Shown: piece by piece, positions 7,437 through 16,007 of the stretch | Numbering within the stretch: the first letter of the stretch is position 1 | How the letters are laid out: each line of letters begins with the position of its first letter | Assembly: GCA_045805505.1 (NCBI GenBank) | Contig: JBJMLA010000162.1 | Location: 124,001-188,000, forward strand | Direction of reading: 5' to 3' | DNA length: 64,000 nucleotides | Origin: BP-464 sp045805505 | GTDB lineage: Bacteria > Actinomycetota > Thermoleophilia > Solirubrobacterales > Solirubrobacteraceae | Position numbers and translations under genes: made by a program | Notes under the pieces: model-generated | Seen by the model: only the letters and a program-made list of their open reading frames with translations | Databases searched by the model: none | Told to the model about the DNA's origin: nothing

Positions 7437-8258
7437 GTGCTCTTCGCGGTCCCCAATGTCTCCGAAGGCCGCGACGCTGCGGCGATCATCGGCATCGGCC
7501 AGGCCTTCGCCGCGACGCCCGGCGTCAAGCTGCTCGACGAGCACGCAGACCCCGACCATCACCGCTCGGTGTTCTGGCTGTCGGGGCGTGAACCGGGGCT
7601 GCTGGCCGAGGCGCTGGTGCAGGGCGCGAAGGAGGCGGCGGGCTGGATCGACCTGACGCAGCCGCGCGGGGTGCATCCGCACGTCGGCGCGCTCGACGTC
7701 GCGCCGATCGTCTGGCTCGACGAGGCCGATCGCGGGGCAGCGTGCGCCGAGGCGCTGCTGGCGGCGAGCCGGCTGGGGGAGGAGGCCGGGCTTCCGGTCT
7801 ACCTCTACGGCGCGCTGGCCGGCGGGCGCACGCGCGCCGAGCTGCGCCGCGGCGGCCTCAAGTCGCTGCGGACGATCCCGCCGGATTTCGGTCCGCGCAA
7901 CCCGGATCCGCGCAAGGGCGCGGTGCTGGTGGCCGCGCGTCCGCCGCTGATCGCGTTCAACTTCGAGATCGAGGGCGATGAGGAGACCGCGAGCGCGGTG
8001 GCGCGCGAGATCCGGCAGCTGCCGGGCGTGCTCGCGCTGGGACTGTGGCTCGAGACCGGCCGGGTCGCGCAGGTCAGCGTCAACGTCGAGGATCACCGGG
8101 CGATGCCGCTCGCCACGCTGCTCGAGGAGGTCCGTTCCCGCGCGCGCGTGCGTGAGGCCGAGCTCGTCGGGCTCGCTCCCGCGGCGGCGTTCGACGGGTG
8201 GCCCGACAGCGTCACGATCCGCAACCGGCGCACCATCGAAGAGGCAATAGGCTCCTAA
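7437..8258 (+). CDS. ftcD: Glutamate formiminotransferase
   Basis: Folate enzyme moving the formimino group of N-formiminoglutamate to tetrahydrofolate in histidine breakdown; relatives also recycle 5-formyl-tetrahydrofolate. The 273-aa protein contains only the transferase domains (N and C halves) and lacks the cyclodeaminase found in the bifunctional animal enzyme. It begins with the family start LFAVPNVSEGRD. The catalytic His region is HADPDHHRSVFWLSG, followed by the folate-site segment QPRGVHPHVGALDVAP. The C-terminal lobe has GDEETASAVAREIR. GTG 7437 is chosen from the -10 spacing and the conserved N-terminus. It heads a run of tightly packed genes with no other histidine-catabolism gene nearby. 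Confidence 0.88.
   Translation: MLFAVPNVSEGRDAAAIIGIGQAFAATPGVKLLDEHADPDHHRSVFWLSGREPGLLAEALVQGAKEAAGWIDLTQPRGVHPHVGALDVAPIVWLDEADRGAACAEALLAASRLGEEAGLPVYLYGALAGGRTRAELRRGGLKSLRTIPPDFGPRNPDPRKGAVLVAARPPLIAFNFEIEGDEETASAVAREIRQLPGVLALGLWLETGRVAQVSVNVEDHRAMPLATLLEEVRSRARVREAELVGLAPAAAFDGWPDSVTIRNRRTIEEAIGS
8248..8253 (+). promoter_or_regulatory. TAnnnT -10 box for a small membrane-protein gene
   Basis: TAGGCT lies 9 nt before the ATG at 8263, inside the last codons of ftcD. It suggests an internal leaderless promoter for the following genes. Confidence 0.35.
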
Positions 8259-8262
8259 CGGC

Positions 8263-8625
8263 ATGGCCCAGACCAAGAAGAAGCGGCGGACGAAGCACCG
8301 TGGCAACGCCGCGGGCATCGTCGAGAACCGCGGCAGGACGGGCCGCAAGCCGTCGGACTCCGAGCGCAAGCTCAGCGCCAAGGAGGAGGCCAAGGTCCGC
8401 CGCCAGGACCGCTCGACAAAGCCGCCGACGTGGCGCGCCGCCATCAACCGCGCCGGCATCTCCGCGGTGCTGTTCGTGGTGCTGGTCATCCTGCTGTTCA
8501 AGCAGGACATCGGGCCGGCGCTGGGCCTGGGCGCGTTCGTTTTCCTCTTCTACATCCCGCTGGGCTACTTCACCGACAAGTTCGTCTACGAGCGCAAGCT
8601 GCGCAAGCAGCAGCAGTCGAGCTGA
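8263..8625 (+). CDS. Small basic membrane protein
   Basis: Protein of 120 aa, not assigned to a named family. The first ~65 residues are strongly basic (KKKRRTKHRG, then Lys/Arg/Ser-rich), predicted cytoplasmic and able to contact RNA or lipid head groups. Two hydrophobic helices follow (about residues 67-83 and 87-104, ending near PLGYFTDKFVYE), then a short charged tail. Its stop overlaps the ATG of the metallo-hydrolase gene (ATGA), so the two are probably co-translated. Function unknown. Confidence 0.75.
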   Translation: MAQTKKKRRTKHRGNAAGIVENRGRTGRKPSDSERKLSAKEEAKVRRQDRSTKPPTWRAAINRAGISAVLFVVLVILLFKQDIGPALGLGAFVFLFYIPLGYFTDKFVYERKLRKQQQSS

Positions 8626-9263
8626 TGGAGGTCCGGATGTTCACCGTCGGGCCGGTGCAGGAGAACTGCTTCCTGTTCCGCCGCGACGGCAGCGACCGCG
8701 CCCTGATCGTCGACCCGGGCGAGGAGGCCGACCGCCTCCTCGGAGCGATCGACGAGCTCGGCGTGACCCTCGAAGCCATCCTGCTGACCCACACCCACTT
8801 CGACCACGTCGGCGCCGTCGCGCCCGTGGCCAAGGCGACCGGCGCGCCGGTCTACTGCCCCAAGCTCGAGGTCGCGGTCCTGCAGGACATCATGGCCTAC
8901 GTCCCGTGGGCCGGCTTCGGGCCGTATGAGTCCTGGGACCCGGAGGAGACCGTCGAGGGCGGCGAGCGGCTGGAGCTCGCGGGCTTCGAGATCGACGTGC
9001 ACTTCACGCCGGGCCACAGCCCGGGCCACGTCACCTACGCGATCGACGACGAGCAGGCGCTGTTCTCCGGCGACGTCCTCTTTCAGGGCAGCGTCGGGCG
9101 CACCGACCTGCCGGGCGGGGACTGGCCGACGCTGGCCGCCTCGATCCAGTCGCTGCTCGACGCGCATCCCGACGAGACGACGGTCCACCCGGGCCACATG
9201 GGCCTGACCACGCTGGGCCGCGAGCGCGCGTCGAACCCGTTCCTCGCCGAGCTCGCGCGCTGA
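8625..9263 (+). CDS. Metallo-beta-lactamase-fold hydrolase (glyoxalase II-like)
   Basis: Cytoplasmic MBL-fold hydrolase of 212 aa. The metal motif HTHFDH (THTHFDHVG, about residues 54-62) and further metal ligands in GHSPGHV, SGDVLF and HPGHM are all present, so a dinuclear metal site is expected. The length and the SVGRTDLPGGDW segment match the YcbL/hydroxyacylglutathione-hydrolase-like branch, which often hydrolyses thioesters. The start ATG at 8625 overlaps the previous stop. A longer upstream frame is rejected because it reads through the membrane-protein gene. It overlaps hisS by one base. This hydrolase beside hisS is a common bacterial arrangement. Substrate unknown. Confidence 0.88.
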   Translation: MEVRMFTVGPVQENCFLFRRDGSDRALIVDPGEEADRLLGAIDELGVTLEAILLTHTHFDHVGAVAPVAKATGAPVYCPKLEVAVLQDIMAYVPWAGFGPYESWDPEETVEGGERLELAGFEIDVHFTPGHSPGHVTYAIDDEQALFSGDVLFQGSVGRTDLPGGDWPTLAASIQSLLDAHPDETTVHPGHMGLTTLGRERASNPFLAELAR

Positions 9264-10515
9264 TGGCCGAGAAGATCCAGGCGCCGCGCGGCACGCAGGA
9301 CGTGCTGCCCGAGCTGGCCGCGGGCTTCCACGTCGTCGAGGACGCCGCGCGCCGGCTGTTCGAGCCCGCCGGCTACCGGCGTATCGAGACGCCGACGTTC
9401 GAGGACACGACGCTGTTCGCCCGCGGCGTCGGCGAGTCGACCGACGTCGTGCAGAAGGAGATGTACACCTTCGACGACGGCGGCGGGCGCTCGATCACGC
9501 TGCGGCCCGAGGGCACCGCACCGGTCGTCCGCTCCTACCTCGAGCACGGGATGCACAAGCTGCCGCAGCCCGTGAAGCTCTGGTACTTCTCGAGCTTCTT
9601 CCGCTACGAGAAGCCGCAGGCCGGCCGCTACCGCCAGTTCTGGCAGGTCGGCATCGAGGCGATCGGCAGCGAGGACCCGGCGGTCGACGCCGAGGCGATC
9701 GTCCTGCTGGCCACGCTGCTCGGCGAGATCGGCGCCGACGGCGTCCGCCTGCGCATCGCCAGCCTCGGCACCCCCGAGACGCGAGCGGAGTACCGCACCG
9801 AGCTGCAAGCCCACCTGCGCGCCCACGAGGACCAGCTCTCCGACGAGGTCCGGGGCCGCATCGATCTCAACCCGCTGCGCGCGTTCGACTCAGACCATCC
9901 GGGCACGCAGGAGGTCATGAAGTCCGCGCCGCTGCTCGTCGATCGTCTCAACGAGGAGGACCGCGCGCACTTCGCCGCCGTGCTCGGGATGCTCGACGCC
10001 GCCGACGTCTCCTACGAGATCGATCCGACGCTGGTCCGCGGCCTCGACTACTACACGCGCACCGTCTTCGAGTTCACCTCCGACGCCCTCGGCGCCCAGA
10101 GCGGCGTGGGCGGCGGCGGCCGCTACGACGGCCTGATGGAGCTCATCGGCGGGCCGCCGACGCCCGGCGTCGGCTGGGCCGCGGGCGTCGAGCGGATCCT
10201 GCTGGCCGCCGGCGGCGTTCCCTCGCGCGACTTCCCGGTCGACGTCTTCGTCGCCTTCGAGGAGCCGCGCCGGACCGACGCCTTCACGATCGTCACCGGC
10301 GCCCGCCGCGCGGGCCGCGCCGCGCAGATGGAGCTCGCCGGCCGCTCGCTGAAGGGCCAGCTCAAGCAGGCGACCCGCACCGGAGCGCGCTTCGTGGCCA
10401 TCCTGCGCGAGGATGGGTCGGTGCTCCAGGACACCGAGACCAACCAGGAGATCCCCAGCGATCCCACCCCCGACGGCATCGTCGCCGCCGTGCTGCGCAA
10501 CCTGGGGACGGGCCT

Positions 10516-10519
<4 letters not shown>
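9263..10519 (+). CDS. hisS: Histidyl-tRNA synthetase
   Basis: Class II aminoacyl-tRNA synthetase charging tRNA-His, 418 aa, the usual bacterial length. It begins with the typical IQAPRGTQDVLPE. Motif 2 and surroundings appear as LRPEGTAPVVR and FFRYEKPQAGRYRQFWQ, the histidine-A/B loops as GLDYYTRTVFEF and GGGGRYDGL, and motif 3 as GVGWAAGVERILL. The C-terminal anticodon-binding domain starts near residue 320. ATG 9263 overlaps the upstream stop (TGATG), and the 3' end overlaps aspS by 4 nt, so translational coupling of hisS-aspS is likely, as in many Gram-positive bacteria. Confidence 0.96.
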
Positions 10520-12276
<1,757 letters not shown>

Positions 12277-12311
12277 GCCCGTTTGCTCAAGGGCGCGCCG
12301 GTGGTGCGCCG

Positions 12312-12932
12312 ATGGCACGGGGGATGGATCAGATCTCGCGCCCACTGCTCATCGCACTGATCGCCGTCGCCGGCTTCGCGGGCGCCTGGATGACCGTGCT
12401 GCGGCCCAAGGCGGCCGACGAGTCAGCGGCCGCCCAGCCGGCTCCGGCCGTGACCCAGCCCGCGCCGGCGCCTGCGCAGACCGGGCTCGGCCGTGCCGTC
12501 GACAAGGCGAAGGGCGCCGTCGCCGCATCCACCGCGAGCGCGCAGGCGTCCGAGGCGGCCGCCGGCCAGGCGCAGGCCCCGGCAAAGCCCGCCGTCACCA
12601 CCGCGGCGCCGCAGCCCGCCCCGGTCGTCACCAAGCAGCCCGAGCCCGCACCCGTGCCGAAGGTCGATACCCGGCCGACGATCCTGCTGTTCGCCGGGGC
12701 GGGCGCCGACGATGCCGTGGCCCGCGACGTCGTCCGCTCGTTCCGCGGTCCGGACGTGCACGTGATCGTCGCCCGGATCGGGGACGTGGCGAAGTACCGC
12801 GAGCTGCTGGGATCCGTCCAGGTCGCGGCGTCGCCGACGATCCTGGTCTACGGCGCAGACCACCAGGCGCAGATGATCCAGGGCCTGCCCGACGTGGCGC
12901 AGGTCCAGCAGGCCCTGCGCGCCGTCCGCTAG
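12312..12932 (+). CDS. Membrane-tethered thioredoxin-like protein without CxxC
   Basis: Protein of 206 aa in three parts. Residues ~7-27 form a transmembrane anchor (PLLIALIAVAGFAGAW). Residues ~35-118 are a Pro/Ala/Gln-rich linker. The C-terminal ~85 residues look like a thioredoxin fold: an initial strand TILLFAGAGADD, a second strand VHVIVARIGD, and a loop SPTILVY with the Pro position expected for the cis-Pro of thioredoxins. No CxxC is present, so a redox role is unlikely; a binding or scaffold role is possible. It is convergent with the diguanylate cyclase gene and the two stops share CTAG. Fold assignment is inference. Confidence 0.6.
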   Translation: MARGMDQISRPLLIALIAVAGFAGAWMTVLRPKAADESAAAQPAPAVTQPAPAPAQTGLGRAVDKAKGAVAASTASAQASEAAAGQAQAPAKPAVTTAAPQPAPVVTKQPEPAPVPKVDTRPTILLFAGAGADDAVARDVVRSFRGPDVHVIVARIGDVAKYRELLGSVQVAASPTILVYGADHQAQMIQGLPDVAQVQQALRAVR

Positions 12933-14563
12933 TCCGCGGCCGGCTCGACAGCGCCGCGCGAGGGGCCTGCGGCGGCGGCGGTCTCGACGCGATTGCGTCC
13001 GAGCTCCTTGGCCGCGTAGAGCGCGCGGTCGGCCATCCGGACCAGGCCCGTGCCGCCGGCGGCCACGTCGGGGAACGTCGCGACGCCGATGCTGGCGGTC
13101 AGGCGGTGGTCGAGCCCGGCCACCTGCAGCGACTCGATGGCCGCGCGGAGGTTCTCGCCGAGGACGGCGGCGCCCGCCGCATCGGTCGCGGGGGCCAGGA
13201 CGATGAACTCCTCGCCGCCCTGACGTCCGGCGAAGTCGCTCTCGCGCAGGCTGTCGGTCAGCAGCGCGCCGAGCGCGGCCAGGGCCTCGTCGCCGAGCTC
13301 GTGGCCGTAGAGGTCGTTGATGGTCTTGAAGTGGTCGAGGTCGACCATCAGCGCGCTGAGCGGCGCCATCGTCCGGGACGCCTGGGCGATCATGCGCTTG
13401 AGCGTGTCCTCGATCGCCCGCCGGTTGGGCAGCCCGGTGAGGGCGTCGGTGGCGGCACGCTTCTCGGCCAGCGCCAGGTTGCGCAGGTTGGCGAGGGCGG
13501 GGGCGGCCTGCGCGACCGAGTCCCGGAGGCGCTCGCGATCCTGCGGGCCGAAGTCGCCGTGGCGGGTGACGAGCACCGATCCGATGACCTCGCTGCCCAC
13601 CACCAGCGGGCGGCAGGTTGCCGCCCCGGCGGACTTGCCGCAGAGCTCGCAGCTCATCAGCGGCGTCTCGGTCGAGTCGCGGTGGTTCTCGCGGCCCAGG
13701 CGAACGGCGAGGCATGACTTGGGCTGGGCGCCCTCGAGGCGCTCGGCGAGGCCGGCGTCCTCGACACGGGTGCCCGGCTCCAGGCGGTCGGCGCTGTTGT
13801 TGCGGTTGAGCACCACGACCTGGGTGTCGGGAACGCTGCGCTCGACGTGGCGGCGCAGCAGGTCGTGCGCCTCGCTCTCGTTCTCGGCCAGCTGCATCGT
13901 CTCGATGAACTCGGTCTGGCTCTCGCGGTACTGATGCTCGCCGGCGCGCCGTTGCCTGGCCTCCTTGACCTGGCGGCCGATCACGAAGGCGCCGGTCGAG
14001 CCGATGAGCAGTGCGAGGAACAGGCTGATGACCGCAGACAGGATGGACGCCAGGCGGGTGTCGTGGGCGCGGTCGCGCTCGAGCTCGTCCTGGAGCGACA
14101 TGACGCTCTGGCGGAAGCGGTCGAAGGCCTGCTTGCGCGCGAGCGCCCGGCTCAGGCTCACGGCATCGCGCGCGCCGTGCGTGCGGACCGAGGCGATGAG
14201 CTCGACGGCCTGGCGCTGCCATGTCTCGGCGGTGCCGGCGGTCTGGGCGAGCCGGGCGCGCGCCGTGCCCTCCGTGATCTCGCCGCGCAGATCGCTCAGC
14301 GCGTGGTCGTAGGCCGTCAGGCCGCTGCGATACGGGTCCAGGAAGTCCTCACGCGCGGTGAGGAGGAAGCCCCGAACGCCCGTCTCCTGGTCGAGCATGC
14401 TCGTCAGCAGCGACTGGGCTCCGAAGCTCGCCTCGCGGGCATGGTCGGCCGTGTTGCGCTGCACCGTGCCGGAGACCCAGACGGCCAGGCCGATCAGGAG
14501 CGCGGCCAGGACGAGCAGGGGTCGGGTGCGGCCGAGGAGGGACAACGACCATATTTTCGGCAT
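12929..14563 (-). CDS. CHASE3-GAF-GGDEF diguanylate cyclase
   Basis: Membrane-bound enzyme of 544 aa expected to make cyclic di-GMP from two GTP. Order: transmembrane helix near residues 10-30; extracytoplasmic CHASE3-like sensor with the ETGVRGFLLT signature (about residues 56-65); second helix near residues 165-190; GAF-like region with a CxxC-x8-C cluster (CELCGKSAGAATC); C-terminal GGDEF domain with active site GGEEF. The inhibitory I-site RESD precedes the active site by five residues, so product inhibition is expected. ATG 14563 gives a compact N-terminus; an in-frame TTG at 14575 is an alternative. The gene is divergent from the IscU-MnmA fusion with only 36 bp between. Cyclic di-GMP could feed into the pilus ATPase, but that is inference. 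Confidence 0.88.
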   Translation of the reverse strand: MPKIWSLSLLGRTRPLLVLAALLIGLAVWVSGTVQRNTADHAREASFGAQSLLTSMLDQETGVRGFLLTAREDFLDPYRSGLTAYDHALSDLRGEITEGTARARLAQTAGTAETWQRQAVELIASVRTHGARDAVSLSRALARKQAFDRFRQSVMSLQDELERDRAHDTRLASILSAVISLFLALLIGSTGAFVIGRQVKEARQRRAGEHQYRESQTEFIETMQLAENESEAHDLLRRHVERSVPDTQVVVLNRNNSADRLEPGTRVEDAGLAERLEGAQPKSCLAVRLGRENHRDSTETPLMSCELCGKSAGAATCRPLVVGSEVIGSVLVTRHGDFGPQDRERLRDSVAQAAPALANLRNLALAEKRAATDALTGLPNRRAIEDTLKRMIAQASRTMAPLSALMVDLDHFKTINDLYGHELGDEALAALGALLTDSLRESDFAGRQGGEEFIVLAPATDAAGAAVLGENLRAAIESLQVAGLDHRLTASIGVATFPDVAAGGTGLVRMADRALYAAKELGRNRVETAAAAGPSRGAVEPAAD

Positions 14564-14587
14564 ATCGGCGAACAAATTGAGCGCACG

Positions 14588-14593
14588 TAGACT
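14588..14593 (+). promoter_or_regulatory. TAnnnT -10 box for the IscU-MnmA fusion operon
   Basis: TAGACT lies 6 nt before the GTG at 14600, in the 36-bp gap shared with the divergent diguanylate cyclase gene. It supports a leaderless transcript that would continue into alaS, ruvX, mltG, aroE and pilB. Confidence 0.45.
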
Positions 14594-14599
14594 CAGGCC

Positions 14600-16003
14600 G
14601 TGGCCGACGAGCGCTTCGCCGAGCACCTCGAGCACCCCGTCGGGCGCGCGCACGTCCCCGTCGGCGCCCACGCCGGCGCGGCGGGCGGAGCGGCCTGCGG
14701 CGACCTCGTCACCTTCCAGATCGCCGTCGACGGCGACAGCGTCTCCGACGCCGGCTTCGATGCCTCGGGCTGCGGTGCCGTGGTGGCCGCCGGCAGTGCC
14801 GCGGTGGCCCTCGTCCGTGACCGGCCGCTGCTCGACGCCGCGCGGATCGGCACGCATGCCATCGCCGGCGAGCTCGGGGGCCTCAGCCCGGGCAAGCTGC
14901 ACGCCGCCGAGCTGGCCGCCGATGCGCTGCACCGGGCGCTGGGCGCCGCGGCCCGCGCCGACGCCGCCAGGTCGCCGGTGCCCGGCCGGATCCTGGTGGC
15001 CATGAGCGGCGGGGTCGACAGCGCCGTGGCGGCGCTGCTCAGCGCTCAGGCGGGCAGCGACGTGGCTGCGGTGACGCTCGAGCTGTGGCGCGACCCCGAG
15101 AACGACGGCGAGCAGTCGTGCTGCTCGGCCAGCGCCGTGCGCGGTGCCCGCGCGCTGGCCCACCGCATGGGCATGCCGCACTTCACGCTCGATCTGCGCG
15201 ACGAGTTCCGGGCCGGCGTCGTCGAGCCGTGGCTGGCCGATCACGCCGCGGGACTGACGCCGAACCCCTGCGTGCGCTGCAACGGCAGCGTGCGGCTCGA
15301 CGCGATGCTCGAGTTCGCCGACCGGCTGGGGGGCGAGTTCCTGGCCACCGGGCACTACGCGCGGGTAACGGAGGACGGGCTGCTGCGCGCGGCCGCCGAT
15401 CCGGCCAAGGACCAGGCCTACATGCTGGCCGCCCTAGACCCCGCGACGATCGCCCGGATGCGGTTCCCGCTCGGCGCCCTGACCAAGCCGCAGGTCCGGG
15501 CCCTGGCCGCCGAGGCGGACCTGCCCGTCGCGTCGAAGCCCGACTCCCAGGACCTCTGCTTCCTGGCCGGCACGGGACGCGCTGCCTTCCTTGCGCGGCA
15601 CGGAGGCCTCCGGGACCGGCCGGGAGATCTCGTCGATCGCCGCGGGGTTCGCGTCGGCCGTCATCGCGGCCATCACAACTTCACGGTCGGCCAGCGGCGG
15701 GGAATCGGCGTCGGCGGCGGCGATCCGCTCTACGTCCTCGAGACCGACGCCGACACCAACGCGGTGGTCGTCGGGGTCCGGGAGGAGCTCTCGATCACCG
15801 ACGTCACGGTCCGCGACGTGCGGCTGCACCGGGGCGCGGACGCGGTCGACGCGGTCAAGCTGCGCTACCGCTCCAAGGCGCTTGCCTGCCGCCTCGACGG
15901 CACGGTCGTGCGCCTCGCCGAGCCCGTCGGCGGGGCCGCTCCGGGACAGGCCGCGGTGCTGCTGTGCGGTGACGTGGTCGTGGGCAGTGCGACAATCGCC
16001 TGA
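14600..16003 (+). CDS. mnmA: Fusion of IscU/NifU-like Fe-S scaffold domain with tRNA 2-thiouridylase MnmA
   Basis: Two-domain protein of 467 aa. Residues ~1-115 are an IscU/NifU-N-like scaffold with GAACGD (Cys33, Asp35) and SGCGAVVA (Cys58). The third scaffold cysteine, expected in the K-x-H-C helix, is Ala102 (KLHAAELA). Residues ~128-467 are MnmA, which puts sulfur on U34 of tRNA Lys/Glu/Gln: ATP pyrophosphatase loop SGGVDS (136-141), TPNPCVRCN (Cys224 and Cys227), ATGHYA and DSQDLCF (Cys320). The CxxC-plus-Cys set is the pattern of MnmA enzymes that use a [4Fe-4S] cluster instead of a persulfide relay. A fused scaffold domain fits cluster or sulfur supply in cis. The gene ends 4 nt before alaS. 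Domain calls are firm; the mechanism is inference. Confidence 0.9.
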   Translation: MADERFAEHLEHPVGRAHVPVGAHAGAAGGAACGDLVTFQIAVDGDSVSDAGFDASGCGAVVAAGSAAVALVRDRPLLDAARIGTHAIAGELGGLSPGKLHAAELAADALHRALGAAARADAARSPVPGRILVAMSGGVDSAVAALLSAQAGSDVAAVTLELWRDPENDGEQSCCSASAVRGARALAHRMGMPHFTLDLRDEFRAGVVEPWLADHAAGLTPNPCVRCNGSVRLDAMLEFADRLGGEFLATGHYARVTEDGLLRAAADPAKDQAYMLAALDPATIARMRFPLGALTKPQVRALAAEADLPVASKPDSQDLCFLAGTGRAAFLARHGGLRDRPGDLVDRRGVRVGRHRGHHNFTVGQRRGIGVGGGDPLYVLETDADTNAVVVGVREELSITDVTVRDVRLHRGADAVDAVKLRYRSKALACRLDGTVVRLAEPVGGAAPGQAAVLLCGDVVVGSATIA

Positions 16004-16007
16004 CCAC

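Noticed and set aside
14564..15355. N-terminal extension of the diguanylate cyclase frame over the IscU-MnmA gene
   Set aside because: The extension is antisense to well-supported IscU/MnmA coding sequence and has no protein-like content.
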